From Bacillus sp. (in: firmicutes) (GTDB taxonomy: Bacteria > Bacillota > Bacilli > Bacillales > JACDOC01), in contig JACDOC010000001.1 of the NCBI GenBank assembly GCA_017656295.1, positions 372,001 through 436,000 on the forward strand: a stretch of DNA of 64,000 nt. The letters are read 5' to 3'. A model generated the notes under the pieces. That model saw nothing but the letters and a program-made list of their open reading frames with translations. It was not told the DNA's origin and ran no database searches. Within the stretch, counting starts at the first letter, position 1. Each line of letters begins with the position of its first letter. Shown here one piece after another: positions 52,789 to 61,549 of this stretch. The position numbers and the translations under genes are program-made.

Positions 52789-54198
52789 TTAAAGCTCAAC
52801 GAGAGGAAACGATAAAATCACCGTTGTTCCTTTTCCTTCTTCACTTTGAATGTCCATCGTTCCATCATGGAGATTGACGATTTCTTTCACAATGGAAAGA
52901 CCGAGTCCAGTTCCACCAGTTTTTCGAGAACGCGACTTATCGGTTCGGTAAAAACGTTCCCCGATTCGGTCTAAATCTTGTTTAGGAATACCAATTCCGT
53001 GGTCCCGAATTGTTAATTCCGCTTGATTGTCTTGTTGAATCAAACGAATATGAATCGTTCCGTGATCATAAGAATATTTGATGGCGTTGTCAATAACGTT
53101 ATAAAGAACTTGCTGTAAGCGATTCAAGTCTCCTAGGATGATCACTTCATCGTCTAAATCGGTTTTTACGATAATATTTCTCATCGTAAGTGACGGAGTA
53201 AACAGCTCCAGCGAATCTAAAATCAATTGTGAAAAGGCAATGGGCTCTTTTTGAAGCGTTAAGTTAGGGTCTTCTAATTGATTTAATTGTAGTAAGTCGT
53301 GAATGAGCTTTTGCATCCGTTTCGCTTCTTTATCAATCAGCTGTAGGTGATTTTTGGCCTCTACTTTTAATTCATATGCTTCATCTAGTAAAAGCCGGGT
53401 ATACCCTCCAATATACGTGAGCGGCGTTCTTAGTTCATGCGCCACATTGGCTAAAAATTCTTTCTTACGCTCATCTTGTTTTTCAAGCGACTCGGTCATT
53501 TTATTAAAGGCTGTGGCTAATTCGCCAATTTCATCGGATGTTTCCACCTGTATCCTTTTTGAGAAGTTTCCACGCCCGACTTCTTTGGCAAATTCTCGCA
53601 TCATTCGTATCGGATTAAAAATAGACCGAACAAAATAATTTACTATTATATATAAGACGATGAAAAAGAAGGTTCCCGTAATCACTAAAACAGGAATTCC
53701 TTTACGAAACACTTCGGGGATTTCGGCTAACGGAACATAAATATAAATGAAGCCGATTAATTGTTCTTCATGGGTTAATGGAAAAATCGCTCCGACAATA
53801 TTCCGCTTAAATTCGTGTACGTATCCTTCTTTCAATACATATTGACCGTTTAATAATTTCTGTTCATCCGCATCACTTAACAGATGTTCATAATCAATTC
53901 GATAAGGAAAATATTGATCTAATTCTTCTAATTGATCCACGGCAATGACTTCGTATGAGGAGATAACGTTATACCAGTCGATTTTTTCTTTAATGTCACC
54001 ACTAAGGGACCCGTAATGAAAATGAGCGGCGGTTCGTTGTCCTTCGTTAACAAGCCGTTCTTTTACGCTACGAATGTATAAATCTTTATATAAAAAGTGA
54101 ATGAACAAAAACGAAAAGAGGATGGAAAAGATAAAACTAAAAAGAAAAAGTGTTAACACTTTTTGACTAATAGAAAGCTTCTTTATCTTCACGTTCAC
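52789..54198 (-). CDS. Sensor histidine kinase
   Basis: 469 residues. Membrane helices at about 13-36 and 167-190 enclose an extracytoplasmic sensor domain of about 130 residues. Then come HAMP (about 190-242), HisKA with His254 in NVAHELRTPLTYIGG, and a HATPase domain with N (VIDNAIKYS), G1 (DHGIGIP) and G2 (TGGTGLGLSIVKEIV) boxes. It overlaps the response regulator by four bases. The stimulus is unknown. Confidence 0.93.
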   Translation of the reverse strand: MNVKIKKLSISQKVLTLFLFSFIFSILFSFLFIHFLYKDLYIRSVKERLVNEGQRTAAHFHYGSLSGDIKEKIDWYNVISSYEVIAVDQLEELDQYFPYRIDYEHLLSDADEQKLLNGQYVLKEGYVHEFKRNIVGAIFPLTHEEQLIGFIYIYVPLAEIPEVFRKGIPVLVITGTFFFIVLYIIVNYFVRSIFNPIRMMREFAKEVGRGNFSKRIQVETSDEIGELATAFNKMTESLEKQDERKKEFLANVAHELRTPLTYIGGYTRLLLDEAYELKVEAKNHLQLIDKEAKRMQKLIHDLLQLNQLEDPNLTLQKEPIAFSQLILDSLELFTPSLTMRNIIVKTDLDDEVIILGDLNRLQQVLYNVIDNAIKYSYDHGTIHIRLIQQDNQAELTIRDHGIGIPKQDLDRIGERFYRTDKSRSRKTGGTGLGLSIVKEIVNLHDGTMDIQSEEGKGTTVILSFPLVEL

Positions 54199-54881
54199 TT
54201 TGGCACCTCAAACTTATACCCTAGTCCCCATACTGTTTCAATAAGATGACCATGCTCTTTTAATTTCAATCGAATGGTTTTAATATGCGTATCCACTGTT
54301 CGCTCACTTCCTTCATAAGCTGGCCCCCAAATGTGATCGAGCAATTGGCGACGGGAAAAAACGGTCCCCTTATTTTTCGCTAAAAACAACAACAAGTCAA
54401 ATTCTTTTTGGGTGAATGCTAGCTTTCTTCCTTCAACAGTAACAACTCGTCCTTGTAAGTCTATTTGTAAAGGTCCATATGTTACGACTTGATTCTTGTT
54501 TTCATGTTGCCGTGTTCTTCGAAAAATGACTTCCATCCGAGCTAATAGTTCAGCGGGATTAAAAGGCTTAACCATGTAATCATCTCCACCTAGCTTTAAG
54601 CCTTTCACTTTATCTTCATCGTCCCCTTTAGCAGTTAAAAAAATAACTGGGATATCGAGGTGAAAATAATTGCGCATTTCTTTAACTAACGAAAAACCAT
54701 CGAGATACGGCATCATGACATCGACAATCAGCATATCTGGATGCTCATGTTTTACTAAGTTGAGAGCCTCCATTCCGTCTTTTGCTTCCAAACATGTATA
54801 GCCTTCTCGATTTAAAAATGTTTTTATAAGTTCCCTCATTTGGTCTTCATCATCGACAATTAGTACTTTTAGTGAATTCAA
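54195..54881 (-). CDS. OmpR-family response regulator
   Basis: 228 residues. The receiver domain has acidic residues D10/D11, phospho-acceptor Asp54 (LIVDVMMPYLDG), Thr (FLTAKG) and Lys (VKPFNP). A winged-helix DNA-binding domain (about 130-226) ends with SERTVDTHIKTIRLKL and TVWGLGYKFE. It is cotranscribed with the kinase. The cognate regulon is not visible from the sequence. Confidence 0.94.
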   Translation of the reverse strand: MNSLKVLIVDDEDQMRELIKTFLNREGYTCLEAKDGMEALNLVKHEHPDMLIVDVMMPYLDGFSLVKEMRNYFHLDIPVIFLTAKGDDEDKVKGLKLGGDDYMVKPFNPAELLARMEVIFRRTRQHENKNQVVTYGPLQIDLQGRVVTVEGRKLAFTQKEFDLLLFLAKNKGTVFSRRQLLDHIWGPAYEGSERTVDTHIKTIRLKLKEHGHLIETVWGLGYKFEVPK

Positions 54882-55309
54882 TGTTACTAACTCCTTTTTT
54901 GCCTTTATGTTATTCCTTCTATAGCCATTCTATATAATTATAAAACGAAATTATGAAGTATGTTTGAAGTCTTCTAAGTAGAAACAAATACTTGTTTAAG
55001 AAACATCCGTTAATAATAAATTTTTTTAACCACTTTCACATCGAATGGAATTATATAAGAACCTCAGGACAATACTTAAAATAGGGTTCGGCTCAAGATT
55101 TTTTTATATATTAATTCTTCTAAATTTAGGCGGTGATAGTATAACAATACAAATATAATGATCATAATTTATTGGTTAATCTGTATAATGTTGTTAATCA
55201 ATAATTAAGACACGTGTTAATAGCCTAACGTTTATTGAAAAGCGCACGATCACCTTTACAAAAACGACCATCCATTTCATTACCACATAAACTAAGGAGG
55301 TATATAATT
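54882..55309. other. A/T-rich gap between the two-component operon and the dehydrogenase
   Basis: No gene is seen in 428 bp. TATAAT at 55184-55189 is flanked by ATTGGTTAA (55171) and TTAATCAAT (55194), an imperfect inverted repeat around a possible -10. No strong -35 is present. Confidence 0.4.
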
Positions 55310-56350
55310 ATGAAAGCGCTTATATTCCGTGGACCAGGAAAGATCGAGTGGGGAGAGAAGGACAAGCCGACGATTCAGAAACCGACGGATGCAATTGTCA
55401 GAATCACAAAAACGACGATTTGCGGCACAGATTTGCATATTTTAGGTGGTGATGTACCAGCGGTAACGGACGGCCGAACCTTGGGACACGAAGGTGTTGG
55501 AATTGTAGAAGAAGTGGGCACGGATGTCAACAATTTCAAGCCAGGCGACAGAGTACTGATTTCTTGTGTCACTTCCTGTGGAAGATGTGATTATTGTAAA
55601 AAAGCGATGTACGCTCATTGTGAAAACGGCGGTTGGATTTTGGGGCACCTAATCGACGGTACCCAGGCGGAATACGTCCGCATCCCTTATGCTGATACAA
55701 GCCTGTATCACATTCCTCCGGGAAGCGAAGAGGAAGCACTAGTCATGTTAAGCGACATTTTTCCAACGGGTTTGGAAATCGGAGTGATTAACGGTGAAGT
55801 TCAGCCGGGGGATGTGGTCGCTATTGTCGGGGCCGGACCAGTCGGGATGGCGGTACTCTTGACAGCACAACTATATTCGCCAGCGGAGATCATCATGGTC
55901 GATCTTGACGACAATCGCTTGGAGCAGTCCAAAAAGTTCGGGGCGACCAAAACAGTTAACAGCTCCAAAGGAGATGCAGTTGAACAAGTGATGGAATTAA
56001 CGGATGGAAAGGGTGTCGATGTAGCGATTGAAGCTGTCGGGTTCCCAGTGACTTTTGACATCTGTCAGCAAATCTTGAAGCCTGGCGGAAGGCTAGCCAA
56101 TGTCGGTGTACACGGTAAGCCTGTTGATCTGCGCTTGGAACAATTGTGGCTCCGTAATGTCAAGATCACGACCGGTCTGGTAAGTACGAGCACGACACCG
56201 ATGTTATTAAAGACAGTAAATTCTGGGAAGATCAAACCACAACAGTTGATCACCCACCGCTTTCCACTTGACCAGATCATGCAGGCGTACGATGTGTTTC
56301 GTAATGCTGCTAAAGAAAAAGCGATGAAAGTGATTTTATACAACGATTGA
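55310..56350 (+). CDS. Zinc-dependent alcohol dehydrogenase
   Basis: 346 residues from the ATG at 55310 (AAGGAGG upstream); a longer frame upstream is not supported. The GroES-like domain has the catalytic zinc residues in TICGTDLH near 36 and GHEGVG near 60, and the structural zinc cysteines CGRCDYCKKAMYAHC near 90-104. The Rossmann domain has GAGPVGMAV near 171-179 and DLDDNRLE near 195. The acidic residue after the second strand favours NAD. The substrate is probably a short or secondary alcohol; neighbours give no clue. Confidence 0.9.
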   Translation: MKALIFRGPGKIEWGEKDKPTIQKPTDAIVRITKTTICGTDLHILGGDVPAVTDGRTLGHEGVGIVEEVGTDVNNFKPGDRVLISCVTSCGRCDYCKKAMYAHCENGGWILGHLIDGTQAEYVRIPYADTSLYHIPPGSEEEALVMLSDIFPTGLEIGVINGEVQPGDVVAIVGAGPVGMAVLLTAQLYSPAEIIMVDLDDNRLEQSKKFGATKTVNSSKGDAVEQVMELTDGKGVDVAIEAVGFPVTFDICQQILKPGGRLANVGVHGKPVDLRLEQLWLRNVKITTGLVSTSTTPMLLKTVNSGKIKPQQLITHRFPLDQIMQAYDVFRNAAKEKAMKVILYND

Positions 56351-56524
56351 CTCTATTGGTGGGTAAAGGAACGGTTTCAACATGTCCCTTTACAGAGATT
56401 GATGATAAATCCCTTGTCCATTACTGAGGGAAGGGGTTCAAATTCAGGCTATCACGCCAGCCCTACAATAAAAGTTGGTATAAACCAAATTTTCTGTAAA
56501 TCGCAATTCTTTTTAGTTTCCGAT

Positions 56525-56558
56525 AAAAAAAAAGACAGATAAAACATTTCATCTGTCT
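56525..56558 (-). terminator. Terminator of the small membrane protein gene
   Basis: AGACAGAT and ATCTGTCT pair; on the minus strand a run of nine T residues follows. Confidence 0.8.
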
Positions 56559-56599
56559 GTTTACAAATTTATGGCTTAATTTTTGAGTTTTAGGTACTA

Positions 56600-56842
56600 T
56601 TAAGGTGAACTCCAGATTAAACCCACAATATATACCCATAAAACATATACTGTGACTGAAACTACATTTAGCCATATTGCCAGTTTAATCAACCATCCTG
56701 ACTCTTTTGTCTTTTTTCCAATTAAACCAAGAGTTGCACCTATGAGCCATAAAAAGATCATAAGGTACCCGTTTGGATTTTTAGAAAATACAATCACGAA
56801 TACACTTAAAATCCATGACACCAATGACAAATACTTAAACAA
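56600..56842 (-). CDS. Small hydrophobic membrane protein, 80 residues
   Basis: The TTG at 56842 has AAAAGGGGGG upstream and is the best start; the ATG 51 bases earlier has no ribosome binding site. Three hydrophobic stretches (about 4-19, 25-42 and 53-76) are split by a KKTKESG loop. No family is recognised. It has its own terminators on both sides, so it is likely a monocistronic gene. Confidence 0.6.
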   Translation of the reverse strand: MFKYLSLVSWILSVFVIVFSKNPNGYLMIFLWLIGATLGLIGKKTKESGWLIKLAIWLNVVSVTVYVLWVYIVGLIWSSP

Positions 56843-56900
56843 AACAACCCCCCTTTTTATTACTTTTAATGAAATATATAACAATAATAACATAAAATAA

Positions 56901-56933
56901 AAAAAGATGCTGAATTTGATTCAGCATCTTTTT
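56901..56933. terminator. Bidirectional terminator
   Basis: AAAAAGATGCTGAA and TTCAGCATCTTTTT form a perfect 14-bp stem around a five-base loop. On the minus strand it follows the gene remnant at 56947-57111. Confidence 0.85.
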
Positions 56934-56946
56934 ATAAATTAAATCA

Positions 56947-57111
56947 TTAACATAACCATCCACGTGGTTCGAAATAAGTGTTAATTTGAAGCCAACTCCA
57001 ATAATCTTGATTTTGATATGGGTCAATACAATTAGCGAGTTCTTTATCGCAAAAATGGGATCCATGCTGCGACAAAGAAATTTGTGACTGTGTAAGACGT
57101 AATATGTCTGT
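56947..57111 (-). pseudogene. Possible 3' remnant of a lost gene
   Basis: On the minus strand an open stretch after an in-frame TAG encodes about 53 residues ending ...LQINTYFEPRGWLC and a TAA, with a protein-like composition (Trp, Cys, His, Tyr rich: HGSHFCDKELANC). It has no start codon or ribosome binding site, and a good terminator follows its stop. It looks like the tail of a gene whose front was deleted. This is tentative. Confidence 0.3.
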
Positions 57112-57223
57112 AGACTACGTAGCATATACAGAAATTTATGAAGCATTCCATCATTCGGCTGCTAACTGCTAATTATTGATAATGATATGAAAGTTTTTTG
57201 ACTCATCAATATACAACTACAAC

Positions 57224-57260
57224 AAGCTCTTTACCCTTAACATGGGTAAAGAGCTTTTTT
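57224..57260. terminator. Orphan terminator hairpin
   Basis: AAGCTCTTTACCC and GGGTAAAGAGCTT form a perfect 13-bp stem with a seven-base loop, followed by TTTT. No intact gene precedes it on the plus strand. Confidence 0.75.
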
Positions 57261-57414
57261 AACGTCTTACACTTTCTAAGAAATTCAACTTTTCTCATAA
57301 TGATACGTCATAACGAAAATAACGAGTAAAAAATTGCCAGACACTCTGATGAAATTTAATATGCATTTTTAGAGATTAACAACAGATAGTCGTTTCGAAA
57401 CAGTATCCTTTTGA

Positions 57415-57558
57415 CAGAGTTCAGAAACGATACTAAAGATAGGGGAATTAATAAACGTATTTGCTTACTTTAACGATATTCCCAGCGCATTACGTTACGA
57501 TATTGTTACAAAAGTACGCCGACTAAAACGTCTACAATCAATGGGGAAGGTAGAATAA
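57415..57558 (+). pseudogene. Possible C-terminal gene fragment
   Basis: After a TGA, 47 codons run to a TAA and encode a basic, coding-like end (FNDIPSALRYDIVTKVRR then LKRLQSMGKVE). It has no suitable start codon or ribosome binding site. The surrounding 500 bp hold no intact gene. The parent family is not recognised. Confidence 0.3.
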
Positions 57559-57696
57559 GGGAATAAGGTATGATAGTTGTTCTATGGAACATAATTTATA
57601 ATCGAGTCAACAAATATGGTGGGTGAAGGGTGTTTCGTATGGAGATGGAGTGGCACGACTTCCCAAGAATTTGTGAGCAACGGACATGTAATTTTT

Positions 57697-58026
57697 TCAG
57701 TATTTTTTTATTTGTTCTTGGATCTTTACACCGTCTTCTGTTAAATAAATTCGCGTTAACTTCCCTTCATTTTCACGAACGACTAGCTTTTTTAGTTCTA
57801 ATTTTTTAACAAAACGAGTACTTGTAGAAGGAGCAATATGCAATTTTTCGCTTAGTTCTTTTTGGGTTATTCCTGGATGGGCATGTACGGTCATAAATAA
57901 AAAGGCGTATGTCGGCGAAAGCCCAATTGGGGCAAATTCTTCTTCAGCCATTTTATTCATGATTCGGGCTAATCGATTGGCTGAAAAATAAAGGCATTCA
58001 CAAAATAAATGGTCCAATCGTATCAC
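57697..58026 (-). CDS. MarR-family transcriptional regulator, short C-terminus
   Basis: 109 residues. The winged helix is clear: ITQKELSEKLHIAPSTSTRFVKKLELKKLVVRE (about 53-85) and the wing with GKLTRIYLTEDG. Most MarR proteins have 135-150 residues with a C-terminal dimerisation helix; here the frame stops at KKY just as that helix begins. It is divergent from a membrane protein gene, which is a usual MarR target arrangement. Confidence 0.75.
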   Translation of the reverse strand: MIRLDHLFCECLYFSANRLARIMNKMAEEEFAPIGLSPTYAFLFMTVHAHPGITQKELSEKLHIAPSTSTRFVKKLELKKLVVRENEGKLTRIYLTEDGVKIQEQIKKY

Positions 58027-58100
58027 TCCACTTAGGTTAATTGTATGTACAACTTACTAAAAAAGCGATTGGTCAACTACAGAAAAAGGGAGGGACCTTG

Positions 58101-58607
58101 TTGAATCTTGTGCAAGCGGTAATTTTGATGGGGATGAGTTTATGGGGCTTATGGATCGTCGAAGACAGATGGAAAGAATCTTTAACCAAGACCGTAATAA
58201 TGGGAAATAGTCTATTTTTTGGTTGCTGGGTAACACAATGGTGGCATCAACAATCGTTGTATTCAATGCTGGTTGGTACGATGGCCGGGATGGTCATAGG
58301 TGGAGGGTGGTCCGGCACATCTTTTCATCTTCGGACTCAAGGAATGATGTCTGGATTAATGGCTGGTATGATGGGAGCCATGCTGGGGGTCATGACACCT
58401 TTTCCACAACTTGTACACGCCCTGACGTTTTTATTTCTTCTTGCTCTATTTCTGCAATGGAGAATTGTGTACCAGCAATTCATTGAACGCCGGACAGAAA
58501 GAAAAGTCCAATTTCTATACGTTCTCTTTTTGTTGCTTATTGGGTTTCTTTTTTTCGAGCTATGGGAGATTGCCCAAGGAGAGTTGATGGAACAACATAA
58601 GCATTGA
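58101..58607 (+). CDS. Membrane protein with Met/Gly-rich core
   Basis: 168 residues from the TTG at 58101 with AAAGGGAGGG upstream; the ATG-like start 60 bases earlier has no ribosome binding site. About five membrane helices. The centre (about 60-105) is unusually rich in Met and Gly (GTMAGMVIGGG, GMMSGLMAGMMGAMLGVM). Similar Met-rich helices occur in small putative metal-related membrane proteins of Bacilli, but I do not assign a function. It is divergent from the MarR gene. Confidence 0.7.
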   Translation: MNLVQAVILMGMSLWGLWIVEDRWKESLTKTVIMGNSLFFGCWVTQWWHQQSLYSMLVGTMAGMVIGGGWSGTSFHLRTQGMMSGLMAGMMGAMLGVMTPFPQLVHALTFLFLLALFLQWRIVYQQFIERRTERKVQFLYVLFLLLIGFLFFELWEIAQGELMEQHKH

Positions 58608-58634
58608 TGTTCATACTCTATATTCTAGAGGTTA

Positions 58635-58666
58635 TAGACTTACGCTTCGTCGTAAGTCTATTTTTT
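58635..58666 (+). terminator. Terminator after the membrane protein gene
   Basis: TAGACTTACG and CGTAAGTCTA pair around six bases, followed by TTTTTT. Confidence 0.85.
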
Positions 58667-58719
58667 CATAATAAGAAAGAATTTTTACTTGCTTATTTAA
58701 AAAAGATGACCTACAATGT

Positions 58720-58740
58720 AATTCGTAATCATTACGTTTT
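58720..58740. promoter_or_regulatory. Zur box 1
   Basis: The central CGTAATCATTACG matches the core of the B. subtilis Zur box (AAATCGTAATNATTACGATTT). Confidence 0.85.
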
Positions 58741-58751
58741 ACATAAGGTTT

Positions 58752-58772
58752 AAATCGTAATGATTACGCATT
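58752..58772. promoter_or_regulatory. Zur box 2
   Basis: AAATCGTAATGATTACG followed by CATT matches the Zur consensus at nearly all positions. The two boxes are 32 bp centre to centre, about three helical turns. Confidence 0.9.
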
Positions 58773-58792
58773 AAAAAAGGAAGGGTGTTTGA

Positions 58793-59965
58793 ATGGATCC
58801 ACGTATTCCGGTGACCGTGTTAAGCGGGTATCTTGGTTCTGGGAAGACAACGCTGTTAAATCATATTTTGGCTAATCGAGAACATAAAAAAATCGCCGTG
58901 ATTGTGAATGATATGAGTGAAGTGAACATCGATGCTTCCTTAGTAAAACGAACGGAAGAAAAGATGGTAGAGCTACAAAATGGCTGTATTTGCTGTACGC
59001 TCCGTGAAGATTTAATGATAGAAGTCGAAAAGCTCGCGAAATCAGGCGACATTGATTATATTGTAATCGAATCGACAGGTATTTCTGAACCTATTCCAGT
59101 AGCGCAAACCTTTACATATGTTGATGAACAATTAGGAATTAATTTGTCCGAGTTTTGCCGTCTGGATACAATGGTAACCGTCGTCGATGCGAACCGTTTC
59201 TGGCATGATTTTTCTTCAGGGGAAACGTTACTTGACCGTAAGCAGGCAACAGATGAAAATGATACGCGTGAAGTGGTCGATTTATTAATTGACCAAATCG
59301 AATTTGCCAATGTTATAGTCCTAAATAAAATTGACCTTGTTGAGGAAAACACGGTCCGGGAATTAAAAGCGGTTATTCAAAAACTGAATCCAGAAGCGAA
59401 AATTATTGAGGCCGCTTATGCTAGAGTCGATTTGAATGAGCTATTAAATACGCATCTATTCGATTTTGAGAAGGCTAGTCAGAGCGCTGGGTGGATAAAA
59501 GAATTAAATGAAGAACACACCCCGGAAACGGAAGAATACGGAATCTCCTCATTTGTATATCGAAGAAGACGCCCGTTTCATCCAGAGCGTTGGATGAAAT
59601 GGCTAGAAGATTGGCCTGTCGAGGTTGTTCGTGCCAAAGGGTTCTTCTGGTTAGCAACACGTAATGATATAGCTGGATTATTATCACAAGCTGGTCCATC
59701 TATTAGTATTGAGGCGGCTGGCGAATGGGTTGCTGTATATCCGGAAGAAGAAAGAGAAGCCATTTTCAAAGAAGAGCCAGAGCTTTTAGAAAAATGGGAT
59801 TCAACGTTTGGGGATCGTATGACAGAAATTGTGATGATCGGTGTCGATATGAATCGAGAAGCAATCGAACAATCATTAGATCAATGCTTATTAACTGATG
59901 AGGAAATGGAACAAGATTGGTCTTTATGGGAAGACCCCCTTCCACCTTTTACAGTCATGCAATAA
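58793..59965 (+). CDS. zagA: Zur-regulated COG0523 GTPase, zinc metallochaperone (ZagA/YciC-like)
   Basis: 390 residues. Walker [14 protein letters not shown] near 12-24, the metal-binding [11 protein letters not shown] motif (C-x-C-C) near 64-74, the ESTGISEP switch near 95, and NKID near 179. The C-terminal CobW domain is from about 245. It binds zinc and supports enzymes such as FolE2 during zinc limitation. Two Zur boxes precede it, and the zinc-free L33 gene follows 17 bp downstream. Confidence 0.93.
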   Translation: MDPRIPVTVLSGYLGSGKTTLLNHILANREHKKIAVIVNDMSEVNIDASLVKRTEEKMVELQNGCICCTLREDLMIEVEKLAKSGDIDYIVIESTGISEPIPVAQTFTYVDEQLGINLSEFCRLDTMVTVVDANRFWHDFSSGETLLDRKQATDENDTREVVDLLIDQIEFANVIVLNKIDLVEENTVRELKAVIQKLNPEAKIIEAAYARVDLNELLNTHLFDFEKASQSAGWIKELNEEHTPETEEYGISSFVYRRRRPFHPERWMKWLEDWPVEVVRAKGFFWLATRNDIAGLLSQAGPSISIEAAGEWVAVYPEEEREAIFKEEPELLEKWDSTFGDRMTEIVMIGVDMNREAIEQSLDQCLLTDEEMEQDWSLWEDPLPPFTVMQ

Positions 59966-59982
59966 CAAAAGGAGGATTATCA

Positions 59983-60132
59983 ATGAGAGTAAAAGTGACA
60001 TTAGCATGCACAGAAACAGGGGATAGAAACTACATCACTACGAAAAATAAGAAGAAAAATCCGGAACGTTTGGAACTTATGAAATATTCTCCTCGTCTCA
60101 AGAAACATACGTTACATCGTGAGACAAAATAG
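59983..60132 (+). CDS. rpmG: 50S ribosomal protein L33, zinc-free (C-minus) paralogue
   Basis: 49 residues from the ATG at 59983 (GGAGG upstream). The zinc-ribbon cysteines of C-plus L33 are missing; only one cysteine remains ([12 protein letters not shown]). The remainder, [22 protein letters not shown], is typical L33. Under zinc starvation such paralogues replace the zinc form and free zinc. Its operon with the Zur-controlled GTPase supports this. Confidence 0.93.
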   Translation: MRVKVTLACTETGDRNYITTKNKKKNPERLELMKYSPRLKKHTLHRETK

Positions 60133-60256
60133 TGCAGGGTATATTTGAATGAGTGATTTACGGATTAAATATGTTTTCCATTTAATCCCTTAAACATTTA
60201 ATTACGCTCACCTTTTACACAAATGTTATCCTTCCATACGACAAGATATAAAAACA

Positions 60257-60296
60257 AAAGCACTAAAGAATATGGTTTCTTTAGTGCTTTTGTTTT
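60257..60296. terminator. Terminator between rpmG and the thioredoxin-like gene
   Basis: AAAGCACTAAAGAA and TTCTTTAGTGCTTT form a 14-bp stem, with A and T runs on both sides, between convergent genes. Confidence 0.85.
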
Positions 60297-60298
60297 CA

Positions 60299-60616
60299 TT
60301 ATTGAACACTATTTAAAAATTCACGCACTTGTTCAGGTGTTTTTGCATTGGCGCTATGGAGATGAGCAGTTTTTTCACCGTTTTGGAATATGAGCAAGCT
60401 TGGAATTCCCATAACTTGATATTTTTCCGCAATCTCAGGAAAATCGTCACGGTTCATGCTGTACCATTTATATTGGTTATACTCTTCCATAATTTCACCG
60501 ATAAACATATCCATGCGTGTGCAGTCTGGACACCAGTTCGTAAAAAATTTAATGATAATTGGTTCTTGTTGTGAGATTAGTTGTTCAAACTGTTCTTGGC
60601 TTGTAATTTGTTCCAT
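60299..60616 (-). CDS. Thioredoxin-family protein
   Basis: 105 residues from the ATG at 60616 (GGGAGG upstream); the 32-codon upstream extension is non-coding. The active site is FTNWCPDCTRMD (C-P-D-C) near 24-35, with the cis-proline in MGIPSLLIF near 72. It is cytoplasmic. Similar proteins are YdbP/YtpP in Bacillus. The partner is unknown. Confidence 0.9.
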   Translation of the reverse strand: MEQITSQEQFEQLISQQEPIIIKFFTNWCPDCTRMDMFIGEIMEEYNQYKWYSMNRDDFPEIAEKYQVMGIPSLLIFQNGEKTAHLHSANAKTPEQVREFLNSVQ

Positions 60617-60819
60617 TCTTTTAAACCTCCCTCCTCTTATTATATAAAAGATGACTGATTGTTTTGAAGTAATGTACCTTCTACTTTTAACGAAAAAGAC
60701 GCGATGATACAAAATTCTCTAAAATTTCAACAAAAAATATGAAAAATCGACCTTTTTCACTAATATGTCAAAAAAATATGATAAGATAGGTCATAGTAGA
60801 GTCTGGAGGAGGAAAAACA

Positions 60820-60915
60820 ATGAGAGAATGGAAAATGGGCTTGAATTTCTCTCGCAGCTGGCACGGTCCGATGATAACAATAAACTTTGAAACCATACAT
60901 AAGGAAGTCCAATGA
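60820..60915 (+). CDS. Small protein of 31 residues, translationally coupled to the next gene
   Basis: A GGAGGAGG ribosome binding site precedes the ATG at 60820. The product begins MREWKMGLNFSRSW and ends HKEVQ. Its TGA overlaps the ATG of the next gene as ATGA. The next gene has only a weak AAGGAAG site, so ribosomes may arrive by coupling. It could be a genuine small protein or a regulatory leader peptide. No family is recognised. Confidence 0.6.
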   Translation: MREWKMGLNFSRSWHGPMITINFETIHKEVQ

Positions 60916-61457
60916 GCGGAGTTCTTCACATTATCGTCGTTACCGTTGTTTCCGTTATTGCTTTTTATCTTTATTTTGAAATTATTGTTAGTTATCATCG
61001 GCGTCATCAACTAGGGCTAATCCTTTATCCGAAGCGAAAAGATTTTGATGAATACAATCTCATTTTCCGATGGCGGACGACAGAACATGTCGGATATCGA
61101 GTAGCAGTTTTTATTGCCTATGCAAGTTTAGCATTTGTTGCGTTTTCCTGGTTTTATAACATTTGGATTGAAAAGAACGTTATCATGCTTGTACTTACCG
61201 TATTACCTTATGCACTCCTATTTAACCATATCATTGAAGTTCGAGAAGAAGGAATGCTGATTGACGGCCTGTATTTTCGATGGGAAGATATTCAAACTTA
61301 TGAATTGGATGACCGCGGGGATCGAGCTTCGTTAACTTTCGTTCTTAAGAAACGAAAATATGGATTGAAACGATTCCGTTCGCGGATGGTTCCTGCTCCT
61401 ATTTTACGGGAAGTCGATAAACAAATGGCACGGTATTTAACTAAAAAAGAGAAATGA
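60912..61457 (+). CDS. Hypothetical membrane protein with C-terminal PH-like domain
   Basis: 181 residues. Membrane helices are at about 5-25, 60-78 and 84-104. The soluble C-terminal part (EEGMLIDGLYFRWEDIQTYELDD, then basic KKRKYGLKRFRSR) has the strand and W-x-D-I pattern seen in DUF5673-like, bacterial-PH-type domains. The function is unknown. It starts within the stop codon of the 31-residue ORF. Confidence 0.75.
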   Translation: MSGVLHIIVVTVVSVIAFYLYFEIIVSYHRRHQLGLILYPKRKDFDEYNLIFRWRTTEHVGYRVAVFIAYASLAFVAFSWFYNIWIEKNVIMLVLTVLPYALLFNHIIEVREEGMLIDGLYFRWEDIQTYELDDRGDRASLTFVLKKRKYGLKRFRSRMVPAPILREVDKQMARYLTKKEK

Positions 61458-61549
61458 ACCTATATTCGACCTCTGGTTTAGATGAGGTTAAATAGGAAGC
61501 ATGGACTATCCGTCCTTTTGTAAATATAGACTGGAGGAATGGTTGCTAC

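Noticed and set aside
56835-57146. A 103-codon minus-strand frame rich in Ile and Phe.
   Set aside because: It crosses a terminator hairpin and overlaps, in another frame, the more protein-like remnant; no ribosome binding site.
43507-57509. Exact 15-mer TTACGATATTGTTAC at 43507-43521 and 57495-57509, at the two sides of the accessory region, suggesting attL/attR.
   Set aside because: The match does not extend beyond 15 bases, one or two such matches are expected by chance in an A/T-rich 64-kb sequence, and no integrase lies between.
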